16,207 nt of DNA from an uncultured Clostridia bacterium. Lineage in GTDB: Bacteria; Bacillota_A; Clostridia; TANB77; CAG-508. The notes beneath the pieces were generated by a model. The model was given only the letters and a program-made list of their open reading frames with translations, was not told the origin of the DNA and made no database searches. The stretch covers positions 1-16,207 of the forward strand of contig CALXXB010000034.1 of NCBI GenBank assembly GCA_944392525.1, in the 5' to 3' direction. Positions 5,382 through 12,778 of the stretch are shown here, in pieces (within the stretch, counting starts at the first letter, position 1; each line of letters starts with the position of its first letter). A program made the position numbers and the translations under genes.

Positions 5382-6287
5382 ATGGGTTTTTTTGAAAAAT
5401 TAAAACAAGGAATGAATAAAACTAAAAGTGCATTTGATGAAAAAATAAATAATGTATTTAAAAGTTTTAGAAAAGTTGATGAAGATTTTTTAGATGAGTT
5501 AGAAGAGATTTTAATCATGTCTGATATAGGAGTTGATACGTCAGTAGAGATAATAAATAATCTAAGAAATAGAATAAAGAAAGAAAAGTTACAAGATGAA
5601 GAAGATGTTAAAAAAGCATTAAGAGAAGAAATGCAAAATATTCTAGATGTAACAGATATAAGTCTTCATTTGAACACAAAACCATCTGTAATTTTAGTTG
5701 TAGGTGTAAATGGAGTAGGTAAAACTACTTCAATTGGAAAAATTGCAAATAGATTAGCAAAAGATGGTAAAAAAGTTGTTGTTGCAGCAGCAGATACATT
5801 TAGAGCAGCAGCAGTAGAACAATTAGAAATATGGGCTAACAGAGCAGGAGCAGATATAGTAAAAAGAGAAGAGGGAGTAGACCCAGCATCTGTTGTATAT
5901 GATGCAATAAAAATAACAAGAGAAAAAAATGCAGATGTATTAATAGTAGATACAGCAGGAAGATTACACAATAAGAAATACTTAATGGATGAATTAAATA
6001 AAATTCAAAAAGTAATAAATAAAGAAATGGCAGAATGCGATAAAGAGGTATTATTAGTAATAGATGGAACAACAGGACAAAATGCTATTTCACAAGTAAA
6101 AGCTTTTAAAGAGGAAGCAGATATAACAGGGCTAGTAATTACAAAATTAGATGGAACAGCAAAAGGAGGAGTTGCAATAGGAATAGTTCATGAAAATAAG
6201 ATTCCAATAAAATTTATTGGAGTTGGTGAACAAATAGACGATATGGAAGTATTTAATTCAGAAGATTTTGTAAAAGCTATAATTTAG
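5382..6287 (+). CDS. ftsY: Signal recognition particle receptor FtsY, 301 aa
   Basis: SRP-receptor GTPase at the cytoplasmic membrane; it pairs with Ffh to hand ribosomes making membrane proteins to SecYEG. A short N-terminal helix (MGFFEKLKQGMNKTKSAF) could touch the membrane, and the long acidic A domain of E. coli FtsY is absent, as in many Bacillota. The N domain (about 20-90) contains DEDFLDELEEILIMSDIG. The NG GTPase has the P-loop GVNGVGKTT (108-116), the insertion-box DTFRAAA (138-144), DTAGRLHNK (190-198), the specificity motif TKLDGTAKGG (254-263) and GVGEQIDD (280-287) closing the domain. Length is normal for an A-less FtsY. AGGAGG (5366-5371) lies 10 nt before ATG 5382, and the preceding flavodiiron gene ends 21 nt upstream. 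The usual neighbours (smc, ylxM, ffh) are not adjacent here. A 37-nt gap without a terminator leads to the UPF0182 gene. Confidence 0.97.
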   Translation: MGFFEKLKQGMNKTKSAFDEKINNVFKSFRKVDEDFLDELEEILIMSDIGVDTSVEIINNLRNRIKKEKLQDEEDVKKALREEMQNILDVTDISLHLNTKPSVILVVGVNGVGKTTSIGKIANRLAKDGKKVVVAAADTFRAAAVEQLEIWANRAGADIVKREEGVDPASVVYDAIKITREKNADVLIVDTAGRLHNKKYLMDELNKIQKVINKEMAECDKEVLLVIDGTTGQNAISQVKAFKEEADITGLVITKLDGTAKGGVAIGIVHENKIPIKFIGVGEQIDDMEVFNSEDFVKAII

Positions 6288-6324
6288 AATAAAGGGGAAT
6301 TTATTAACTAAAGGAGGTAAAAAA

Positions 6325-9222
6325 GTGGATAAAGATACCCAAAAGGAAGAAAAGGTTCAAACAGAAGTAAAAGAAACAAATGTAGTAGAAACAAAGGAAA
6401 ATGAAAAAGAGAATACCAAGAAGAAAAATAGTAAATCTAGAATGCTGCTTGTTATTTTATTTTTACTAATATTTGCAGTAATTAGTTATATCCAATTAAG
6501 AGGAAGTTATTTAGAGTATCTAGAATTAGGACAAGAATATACAAATATTTTTAAAACAAATATGACTTATCGTTATACAATCATGGCTGTTAATTTTGTT
6601 GTTTTATATATAGTTATATATTTAACAAATAGAGGAATAAAAAAAGGTTTAAAGGTATTTTTTGAAAAAGAAGATAAAAAGATGCCAAAATTACCTAATA
6701 AATCTTTAGCATTAGTAATATCAGCAATTACAAGTTTTGTTGTGTCATCAATTTTTATGCAAAAGTTTATGCTTGCTACAAGCGGGGCATCATTTGGTAT
6801 ACAAGATCCAATATTTGGATTAGATATTTCATATTACATGTTTTTAAAACCGTTTATAGAAACACTAGTATTTTACTTTGTAATATTATTTGTATGTTTA
6901 TCTTTGTATATGGCATTATATTATATAATAGTATTTAATCGCTACTTTGATGGAATAGATGGTAAAATGTTAAAAGAAAGTCTATTTATGAAAAAGTTAC
7001 TAAGAAATGTAATGCTAATAGTAATAGGTATTGCAATTTTAGCTGTTTTAAGTACTCAAAATGTTATGTTTGGAAAAATACTTACAGTTGGAGATAATAT
7101 AGAAATAAATGGTGCTGGAATGACAGAGGCAACAATTCAAGTTTGGGGATATGCAATATTTGCATTTGTAATTGTAATATTTGCATATAGAGCAATAAGA
7201 GCATTCAAAGCAGGAAACACAAACAAAGTATTAAAAAATCTAGCTGTAATACCAGGATATTTGGTTATACTATTTATAGTAATGATTGGTTTTGATTTAA
7301 TATATGTAAATTCTAACGAGCTAGACAAAGAAAAAGATTATATATCAGCAAATATAGAAAATACAAAAAGAGCATATAATATAGAAATTGAGGAAAGTAA
7401 TTTAGAAGATTCTGGAACTATTACACAAGAAGAAGTAGATGAAGCTTCAAATGTAATAAATAATATACCAATAATTAGTAAAGAGGCAGTATTAGAAACT
7501 TTACAAAATAATCAATCAAGTGCAGGTTACTATGTATATCCAAATGCAACACTTGCAAAATATAATATAAATGGACAAGATAGATTAGTATATTTAGCAC
7601 CAAGAGAAATTACTAATTCAGGAAGAACTTATAGTAATAAAACATATGAATATACTCATGGAATGGGAGAAATAATAACATCTGCAACAGAAAGTACAGA
7701 AAGTGGAAATATAAAATATATACAAAGTGATGTAGCAGGTGCAGATGAAGTAATTAATGTTTCAGAGCCAAGAATTTATTTTGGTTTAGAAACAGATGAA
7801 ACAATAGCAACAAATACAAAGAACAAACAAGAATATGATTATACAGACGTAAATGGAACAGACCAAGTATCAACTTACTCAGGTGAGGCAGGATTAAATT
7901 TAGGATTCTTAGATAGATTAGTACTTGGAATTTCAAAAGGAGATTTGAATTTAGCTTTCTCTAGCGAAATGACAGAAGATAGTAAGATATTGATAAATAG
8001 AGATATTGTAACAAGAGCAAAGAAAGCAATGCCATATTTAATTTATGACGAAAATCCATATACAGTCATTACAGACAATGGAAGAATTGTATGGGTATTA
8101 GATGCTTATACAGTATCATCTAGTTATCCATTCTCACAATATACTACAATTGAGCATGATGGAATGACAGAAGATATAAATTATATAAGAAACTCTGTAA
8201 AAGTAATAATTGATAGTTATGATGGAACAATGGATTTCTATATAACAGATAGAACAGATCCAATTGCTATGGCTTATAGAAATATATATGATGGTTTATT
8301 TAAAGATTTAGATGAAGAAATACCAGAAGATATTTCAGAACATTTTGTATATCCTGAATATCTATATAATGTTCAAGCAGAAGTATTAAAGGTATATCAT
8401 AACAGTAGACCAGATGTAATTTATAGAGGAGACGACTTATGGGATATTGCAAGATATAGTACAACAAGCAATACTAACACAACAGGAACATATATGGAAC
8501 CTTATTACACAATGGTAAAAACTAAAAATGGAGAACAATTAGGATTAGTACAAATATATACTCCAGATTCAAGACAAAATATTATTTCTTATTTAGTAGG
8601 AAGTAATGAAGATGGTGAAAATGTATTAAGATTATATAAATTCTCAGCAGATAGTAATATAGTAGGTCCAATGCAACTTGATAAGCAAATACAAGAAGAT
8701 GAAAATATTAGCTCAGAATTGGAAACATTAAATGTTACAGGAACAAGATTAACAAAACAAATGATAGTAGTTCCAATTAATAATACATTATTATATGTTG
8801 AGCCAGTTTATCAAACAATGCTTAATGAATCTGATGTTCCACTTCTAAAAAAGGTAATAGTAGCATCAGGAAATAAAGTTGCAATAGGAGATACTTTAAC
8901 AGAAGCTCTTCAAAATCTACTTTCAAGATATGCTACAAACATTGAAGTTGAAGATACAGAAGATATAAATAGTATTATTGATGCAATAATAAGAGCTAAC
9001 CAAAACTTAACAGAGTCAAATGAAAGTAATAATTGGGAACTAATGGGTAGTGATATTGCAAGGCTTCAAGAATTAATTAGCCAACTAGAACAAGCAAGAG
9101 ATGAACAACAAGCAGATGAAAATACAACAAATTCTACTGATACAAATATTATAAGTGAAAATACAACAGATCAACAAAATAGTGTAGATAATGTAGTAGT
9201 TAACAACACAGTAAATGAGTAA
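6325..9222 (+). CDS. UPF0182 family large membrane protein, 965 aa
   Basis: Member of the uncharacterised UPF0182 (COG1615) family; function unknown. A Lys/Glu-rich cytosolic N-terminus (1-38) precedes seven predicted membrane segments at about 39-56, 84-101, 126-146, 175-204, 227-246, 271-293 and 305-328. A long, mostly extracytoplasmic domain follows. Family landmarks are DPIFGLDISYYMF (161-173), NKTYEYTHGMGE (438-449), then further on MPYLIYDENPYTVITDNGRI, WVLDAYTVSSSYPFS and INYIRNSVKVIIDSYDGTMD. The last 45 or so residues are a low-complexity Asn/Thr/Gln/Asp tail, as often seen in exposed linkers. The start is GTG 6325, with AAAGGAGGT at 6310-6318 and a 6-nt spacer. It follows ftsY by 37 nt with no terminator, so it is probably in the same operon and may itself be an SRP client. 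Family assignment is strong; no biochemical role can be given. Confidence 0.9.
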   Translation: MDKDTQKEEKVQTEVKETNVVETKENEKENTKKKNSKSRMLLVILFLLIFAVISYIQLRGSYLEYLELGQEYTNIFKTNMTYRYTIMAVNFVVLYIVIYLTNRGIKKGLKVFFEKEDKKMPKLPNKSLALVISAITSFVVSSIFMQKFMLATSGASFGIQDPIFGLDISYYMFLKPFIETLVFYFVILFVCLSLYMALYYIIVFNRYFDGIDGKMLKESLFMKKLLRNVMLIVIGIAILAVLSTQNVMFGKILTVGDNIEINGAGMTEATIQVWGYAIFAFVIVIFAYRAIRAFKAGNTNKVLKNLAVIPGYLVILFIVMIGFDLIYVNSNELDKEKDYISANIENTKRAYNIEIEESNLEDSGTITQEEVDEASNVINNIPIISKEAVLETLQNNQSSAGYYVYPNATLAKYNINGQDRLVYLAPREITNSGRTYSNKTYEYTHGMGEIITSATESTESGNIKYIQSDVAGADEVINVSEPRIYFGLETDETIATNTKNKQEYDYTDVNGTDQVSTYSGEAGLNLGFLDRLVLGISKGDLNLAFSSEMTEDSKILINRDIVTRAKKAMPYLIYDENPYTVITDNGRIVWVLDAYTVSSSYPFSQYTTIEHDGMTEDINYIRNSVKVIIDSYDGTMDFYITDRTDPIAMAYRNIYDGLFKDLDEEIPEDISEHFVYPEYLYNVQAEVLKVYHNSRPDVIYRGDDLWDIARYSTTSNTNTTGTYMEPYYTMVKTKNGEQLGLVQIYTPDSRQNIISYLVGSNEDGENVLRLYKFSADSNIVGPMQLDKQIQEDENISSELETLNVTGTRLTKQMIVVPINNTLLYVEPVYQTMLNESDVPLLKKVIVASGNKVAIGDTLTEALQNLLSRYATNIEVEDTEDINSIIDAIIRANQNLTESNESNNWELMGSDIARLQELISQLEQARDEQQADENTTNSTDTNIISENTTDQQNSVDNVVVNNTVNE

Positions 9223-9283
9223 TAAAAAATTAAAGCAAAAAGAAATAAAAACAAAATAAATGAAAAAAGAATAAAACAAACAT

Positions 9284-9316
9284 AAAAAATCCACCATATG
9301 ATTAGGTGGATTTTTA
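9284..9316 (+). terminator. Terminator-like hairpin overlapping the next gene's ribosome site
   Basis: AAAAATCCACC (9285-9295) pairs perfectly with GGTGGATTTTT (9305-9315), an 11-bp stem with a 9-nt loop ending in T5. It has the form of an intrinsic terminator for the operon upstream. The 3' arm also carries AGGTGG, the only Shine-Dalgarno-like sequence before ATG 9316. It follows a 60-nt A-rich stretch (about 9223-9283). Confidence 0.7.
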
Positions 9317-9624
9317 TGTTTTATAATAAGAAGAAAAAAGAAGAAAGAGAAAATATAAATATACTAAGTAAATCAATTTCACATCTAAATAAAGTTCTTC
9401 AAGAAGGAAATTTTGTAGAACTTACTTATTTATTAGGAAATAAAAAGGAAATGTTTATAAGAAATTTTTTAGCAGGAATATCAAGAGGAATTGGTATAGG
9501 TATAGGAGTAACTATTATTACAGCAATTCTTGTAATGATTCTTCAAAAAATAGTAACATTAAATATACCGATAATTGGGGAATATATTTCAGATATAGTA
9601 GAGATAGTTCAAAGAAGTAGATGA
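9316..9624 (+). CDS. DUF5665-like small membrane protein, 102 aa
   Basis: Small membrane protein resembling the DUF5665 domain family of Clostridia; function unknown. The Lys/Glu-rich N-terminus (1-28) is cytosolic and probably helical. Then comes the characteristic block LLGNKKEMFIRNFLAGISRGIGIGIG (39-64), a membrane segment (about 60-80) and a C-terminal amphipathic tail IPIIGEYISDIVEIVQ (84-99). The domain recognition is from memory of the family pattern. An in-frame ATG at 9298 lies in the loop of the terminator-like hairpin and has no ribosome site. ATG 9316 has AGGTGG six bases upstream, so I prefer it, although that site is inside the hairpin stem. Translation may therefore be low, or the hairpin may serve as a regulated gate. 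Its TGA stop (9622-9624) is the first three bases of a palindrome. Confidence 0.75.
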   Translation: MFYNKKKKEERENINILSKSISHLNKVLQEGNFVELTYLLGNKKEMFIRNFLAGISRGIGIGIGVTIITAILVMILQKIVTLNIPIIGEYISDIVEIVQRSR

Positions 9625-9654
9625 GACAAAGAAGGACGGAACTTTTTTGTCTCA
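9622..9654. repeat. 33-bp REP-like palindrome at the end of the DUF5665-like gene
   Basis: TGAGACAAA (9622-9630) and TTTGTCTCA (9646-9654) form a perfect 9-bp inverted repeat around a 15-nt centre containing GGACGGAAC. It resembles the TGGGACA...GGACGGTTC...TGTCCCA palindromes that I recall from many Bacillota near IS200-type (Y1/RAYT) transposases. It could also act as a weak terminator, but only TATTTG follows rather than a U-run. It includes the stop codon of the preceding gene. Confidence 0.5.
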
Positions 9655-9657
9655 TAT

Positions 9658-9688
9658 TTGTACATAAATAAGATTTATATGTTATAAT
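9658..9688 (+). promoter_or_regulatory. Promoter of nnrD
   Basis: TATAAT (9683-9688) has an extended TG-N (9680-9682). TTGTAC (9658-9663) lies 19 bp upstream, or TGTACA one base later with 18 bp. The start codon is 25 nt after the -10 box. Confidence 0.6.
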
Positions 9689-9712
9689 CTAAGAAAAAAA
9701 GAAGGTATAGAT

Positions 9713-10585
9713 ATGAAAGAATTGAAAAGAGAAGATATAAAAAGTATATTTCCTAAAAGAGATGAAAATTCGAATAAAGGAAATTTTGGTTATGTAGGAA
9801 TAATGGGAGGATGCATAGAATATTCTGGTGCTGTTAAACTTGCAAATTTAAGTAGTTCTGCTTTAACATCAGGTGCTGGTGTTGTAAGACTTATAGTACC
9901 AAAAGAAATAGCAAATGGCGTTATGCCATATCTATTAGAGCAAACATTATTTACAATAGAAAGTAAAGATGGACATATGATATTTGATGAAGAAGAAATA
10001 GATAAATCTTTAGAAAAATTAAAAGCATTAGCAATTGGTATGGGATGGGGAGAAAATAAAGACAATGAAAAAATATTAAGTTACATATTAGAAACAAAAG
10101 ATATACCAGTTGTAATAGATGCAGATGGTTTAAATACTTTAGCTAAAATGGATAAAAGCATTTTAAATAGAACTAAATGCAGAGTAATATTAACACCACA
10201 TCCAAAGGAATTTGAAAGAATAAGTGGATATGATTTTGAAGATATTAAAAATAATCCACAAGAATTAGCAATTAAGTTTGCCAGTGAATATAATGTTATT
10301 TTATTACTTAAAGGACATACTACTACTGTTACAGATGGGAAAACGACTTATTTAGTAAAAAGAGGATGTGCTGGTATGGCAACAGCAGGAAGCGGAGATG
10401 TTTTATCAGGTATATTAGTAGGACTTTTAGGATATAATGAGCCAAATGTTTTAAGTATAGCAGCAGGAGCATATTTAGCAGGCTTAGCAGGAGAGCTAGC
10501 TCAAGAAGAATTAAATGATATATCTATGAAAGCGTCTGATACAATATCCAAAATACCAGAAGCGATTAGCGAAATAAGAAGTTAA
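9713..10585 (+). CDS. nnrD: ADP-dependent NAD(P)H-hydrate dehydratase, 290 aa
   Basis: Metabolite-repair enzyme that uses ADP to dehydrate damaged (S)-NAD(P)HX back to NAD(P)H, in the ribokinase-like YjeF C-terminal family. Visible motifs: KGNFGYVGIMGG (22-33) for nucleotide binding, DADGLN (136-141), LTPHPKEFERI (160-170), LLKGHTTTV (198-206) and GMATAGSGDVLSGIL (221-235), the anion-hole and catalytic-Asp motif with Asp229. Its 290 residues match a stand-alone NnrD. The epimerase domain (NnrE/YjeF-N), often fused in front, is absent and may be encoded elsewhere. ATG 9713 has GAAGG at 9701-9705. It has its own extended -10 promoter and ends in a bidirectional terminator shared with convergent tyrS, so it is probably monocistronic. 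The next gene is on the opposite strand. Confidence 0.93.
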   Translation: MKELKREDIKSIFPKRDENSNKGNFGYVGIMGGCIEYSGAVKLANLSSSALTSGAGVVRLIVPKEIANGVMPYLLEQTLFTIESKDGHMIFDEEEIDKSLEKLKALAIGMGWGENKDNEKILSYILETKDIPVVIDADGLNTLAKMDKSILNRTKCRVILTPHPKEFERISGYDFEDIKNNPQELAIKFASEYNVILLLKGHTTTVTDGKTTYLVKRGCAGMATAGSGDVLSGILVGLLGYNEPNVLSIAAGAYLAGLAGELAQEELNDISMKASDTISKIPEAISEIRS

Positions 10586-10599
10586 GGTAACAATTCATA

Positions 10600-10638
10600 T
10601 AATATAAAAAGAGTTCTAAAAGAACTCTTTTTATATTA
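10600..10638. terminator. Bidirectional terminator between nnrD and tyrS
   Basis: Bases 10600-10617 (core AAAAAGAGTTCT) are perfectly complementary to 10621-10638 (core AGAACTCTTTTT), 18 bp around an AAA loop. An A-run upstream and a T-run downstream give a U-run in both directions. The palindrome includes the last codons and stop of tyrS (10631-10633) and lies 14 nt after the nnrD stop. Confidence 0.9.
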
Positions 10639-11842
10639 ATTTATTAAATACTTTTTTACCTTTTTTAAGGATAGCATATCCATCTTTGAAATCTTTATCT
10701 GATAATTGGTAGTTTGTATCAGTAACTTTTTCATCGTTTAGAGATATACCACCTTGGTTGATAAGTGTTCTTGCTTGTCCTTTAGAAGGAGCCATGTTAC
10801 ATTTTATGATTGCATCTAAGATTGATATGTTTCTATCATCTAATTCAGTAGTAGGCATGTTATCTAAGTTACCTTGTCCACTAAATAATGCATTTGAAGC
10901 TTCTTCAGCTTTTTTAGCTTCTTCTTCACCGTGAACTAGTTTTGTTATTTCATATGCTAGAATTTTTTTAGCATCATTTATTTTTTCATCTTTAAGGCTT
11001 GCAAGTTCATTTATCTTTTCAATAGGTAAGAATGTAAGCATTTTTAAAACGTTTTCTACACTATCATCTTCAACATTTCTCCAGTATTGGTAAAATTCAT
11101 AAGGAGAAGTCTTATTAGGGTCAAGCCATAGGGCTCCTTTTTCAGTTTTACCCATTTTCTTACCTTCTTTAGTTGTAAGAAGTTTAAATGTTAAACCGTA
11201 AGAATCGTCTTTACCTATTTTTCTAATTAAATCAACTCCACCTATAATATTAGACCATTGGTCATTTCCACCCATTTCTAGTTTACAACCATATTCATTA
11301 TATAAATGTAAAAAGTCATAAGATTGCATTAACATATAACTCATTTCAAAGAATGTAAGACCAGTTTCTAATCTTTGTTTATAACATTCAGCAGCAAGCA
11401 TTTTATTAACAGAGAATAGACTTCCAATTTCACGTACAAATTCAACAAATTTTAAATCTAAAAGCCAATCTGCGTTGTTTACTATTATTGCTGCATTTTC
11501 ACCTTCAAAACTAACGAATTTTTCAACTTGTTTTTTAATACAAGCAACATTATGGTCAATTTCTTCACGAGAAAGCATTTTTCTCATATCTGTTTTACCA
11601 GATGGGTCACCAATTGTAGCAGTACCACCACCAACTAATATAATTGGTCTATGACCACATTTTTGCATGTGAGAAGCAACCATTAAAGAAACAAAGTGAC
11701 CAACATGTAAACTATCAGCTGTAGGGTCTATACCAATATAAAAAGAAATTTTTTCTTTTCCTAAAAGTTCTTTCAACTCTTCTGGATGAGTAATTTGTTC
11801 GATGTAATTTCTTTCGTTTAGAATGTCAATAACATTTTCCAT
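10631..11842 (-). CDS. tyrS: Tyrosine--tRNA ligase, 403 aa
   Basis: Class I aminoacyl-tRNA synthetase that attaches tyrosine to tRNA-Tyr in the cytosol. The Rossmann domain has [16 protein letters not shown] (34-49), with HVGH as the HIGH motif. The Tyr-binding region includes [14 protein letters not shown] (164-177) and GGNDQWSNI (191-199). KKMGKT (228-233) is the KMSKS loop. The C-terminal S4-type RNA-binding domain (about 340-403) contains [19 protein letters not shown]. The length fits the bacterial TyrS type that carries an S4 domain. The ribosome site AGGAAAGGA lies about 9 nt before the ATG. It is the last gene of a minus-strand operon, starting 17 nt after the zinc-ribbon gene. No T-box leader is seen in the intergenic gaps or before the operon, although tyrS in Bacillota is often T-box controlled. 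Confidence 0.97.
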   Translation of the reverse strand: MENVIDILNERNYIEQITHPEELKELLGKEKISFYIGIDPTADSLHVGHFVSLMVASHMQKCGHRPIILVGGGTATIGDPSGKTDMRKMLSREEIDHNVACIKKQVEKFVSFEGENAAIIVNNADWLLDLKFVEFVREIGSLFSVNKMLAAECYKQRLETGLTFFEMSYMLMQSYDFLHLYNEYGCKLEMGGNDQWSNIIGGVDLIRKIGKDDSYGLTFKLLTTKEGKKMGKTEKGALWLDPNKTSPYEFYQYWRNVEDDSVENVLKMLTFLPIEKINELASLKDEKINDAKKILAYEITKLVHGEEEAKKAEEASNALFSGQGNLDNMPTTELDDRNISILDAIIKCNMAPSKGQARTLINQGGISLNDEKVTDTNYQLSDKDFKDGYAILKKGKKVFNKLI

Positions 11843-11859
11843 AAAATCAAAATCCTTTC

Positions 11860-12147
11860 CTAGTTAAGTGTAATTCCATTGAAACCAGTTTCTTGGTTTT
11901 GGTTAATACCATTTTGAAAATCTTTTTTATAATTTTTAAATTCAGGATATCCAACAAAACGATTCAAGTTTTTGATTGAGATACCTGTTTGATTAGAAAT
12001 AGTATCTAAAGAATTATCAAATCCGTTTTCATCTAAATAAGATGTAAATTGCATAAATTCAGCTCCATCTTTTTTACTACATTTAGGGCAAACATTACCC
12101 TCTGCAACATAAAAACTTCCACATCTACTACATCTATTAAATTCCAT
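11860..12147 (-). CDS. YvyF-like zinc-ribbon protein, 95 aa
   Basis: Small protein resembling the YvyF/TIGR03826 'flagellar operon protein' group. It has an N-terminal zinc ribbon followed by a helix-turn-helix-like segment. Cysteines 6, 9, 20 and 23 (NRCSRCG ... NVCPKC) would bind one zinc. Residues 28-62 ([20 protein letters not shown], then [20 protein letters not shown]) match the YvyF pattern of a helix plus a short DNA-binding-like unit. The C-terminal 30 residues are Asn/Gln-rich and not recognised. A GTG at 12195 in the same frame would add 16 residues, but ATG 12147 has a near-perfect AAGGAGG seven bases upstream, so the short form is chosen. In this window it sits between a thioesterase and tyrS rather than with flagellar genes, so a flagellar role should not be assumed. 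A possible promoter lies just upstream. Confidence 0.72.
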   Translation of the reverse strand: MEFNRCSRCGSFYVAEGNVCPKCSKKDGAEFMQFTSYLDENGFDNSLDTISNQTGISIKNLNRFVGYPEFKNYKKDFQNGINQNQETGFNGITLN

Positions 12148-12198
12148 TTTAAATCCTCCTTGTTTTATCTTTTGACATTTTTCTCTAAAATCCACTAC

Positions 12199-12227
12199 AT
12201 TGTATCATAAATCAAAGAAAAATTAAA
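12199..12227 (-). promoter_or_regulatory. Possible internal promoter before the zinc-ribbon gene
   Basis: On the minus strand, TACAAT (12204-12199) is preceded by TGA (12207-12205), an extended -10 form. The -35 region is only TTTAAT (12227-12222) at 17 bp. It lies in the 75-nt gap after the thioesterase stop, a gap larger than the others in this operon. Confidence 0.35.
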
Positions 12228-12645
12228 GACCTTTTTCCTTTAAATCATTAAATTTTTTATAGAATTCAGGAATAGATTTTTGAAGACGAATAGGTCTTAA
12301 GTTTTTATCAGTAAAACAATGTTTAGTTTCACCTGTAAAAACAACTTCTCCTGTATTTTTCTCAGTAGCAGTATAGCCCATAGTAAGTCTTACTCCATTA
12401 AATTCTTTAACATATAATTTAATTAAAATAACATCATTAAAAGTTACATGGTGTTTAAAAGTACAATTAACACCAAGAACTGGTATCATAACATCGTTAT
12501 CTTCAAAAGCAGAATAAGGCATACCAATTTTTTCAAGAAGGTAACATCTTGCTTCTTCCATAAAACGAATGTAATTAGAATGATGAACAATTCCCATTCT
12601 ATCGGTTTCATAATAATTAATTCTTCTTTCATATACGTAATCCAT
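12223..12645 (-). CDS. Acyl-CoA thioesterase, hotdog fold (4-hydroxybenzoyl-CoA thioesterase / YbgC-FadM type), 140 aa
   Basis: Small cytosolic hotdog-fold thioesterase that hydrolyses acyl-CoA thioesters; the physiological acyl group is unknown. The signature YYETDRMGIVHHSNYIRFMEEAR (11-33) is typical, with Asp15 in the catalytic position, His21/His22 in the following loop and Glu30 in the central helix. The remaining sequence gives the expected beta strands, such as CTFKHHVTFND (61-71) and GVRLTMGYTATEK (84-96), ending with a Lys-rich helix. Its 140 residues are the normal single-domain length. AAAGGAAGGA is the ribosome site, and a perfect-consensus promoter lies 25 nt upstream with a very short leader. 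It is the first gene of an operon with the zinc-ribbon gene and tyrS. No link to Tol-Pal or fatty-acid genes is visible here. Confidence 0.88.
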   Translation of the reverse strand: MDYVYERRINYYETDRMGIVHHSNYIRFMEEARCYLLEKIGMPYSAFEDNDVMIPVLGVNCTFKHHVTFNDVILIKLYVKEFNGVRLTMGYTATEKNTGEVVFTGETKHCFTDKNLRPIRLQKSIPEFYKKFNDLKEKGL

Positions 12646-12669
12646 AAAAATCCTTCCTTTCAGGGAGTA

Positions 12670-12698
12670 ATTATATAAAAATAGTAAAAATATGTCAA
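12670..12698 (-). promoter_or_regulatory. Consensus sigma-A promoter of the thioesterase-tyrS operon
   Basis: On the minus strand, TTGACA (12698-12693) and TATAAT (12675-12670) are separated by exactly 17 bp, a perfect match to consensus. The predicted start is near 12663, leaving a leader of only about 18 nt, too short for a T-box or riboswitch. Confidence 0.85.
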
Positions 12699-12740
12699 AT
12701 GAAAAAGAAGTAAAAATGTGTAGGAATTTGTATAAAATTG

Positions 12741-12749
12741 TGATATAAT
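12741..12749 (+). promoter_or_regulatory. Extended -10 promoter of the alpha-amylase gene
   Basis: TGA TATAAT (12741-12749) is an extended -10 element 29 nt before the chosen start codon. No good -35 box is seen at 16-18 bp. It is divergent from the minus-strand promoter at 12670-12698. No obvious CcpA-like operator was found by eye. Confidence 0.5.
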
Positions 12750-12778
12750 CAAAAAAATTAAATAAGATGGAGAATAAA

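Noticed and set aside
12148..12195. GTG start giving a 111-aa zinc-ribbon protein
   Set aside because: The added 16 residues include the translated Shine-Dalgarno AAGGAGG, which points to ATG 12147 as the real start.
11843..12766. T-box riboswitch for tyrS
   Set aside because: The gaps before tyrS and before the operon are too short, and no AGGGTGG-type T-box motif or suitable antiterminator is seen.
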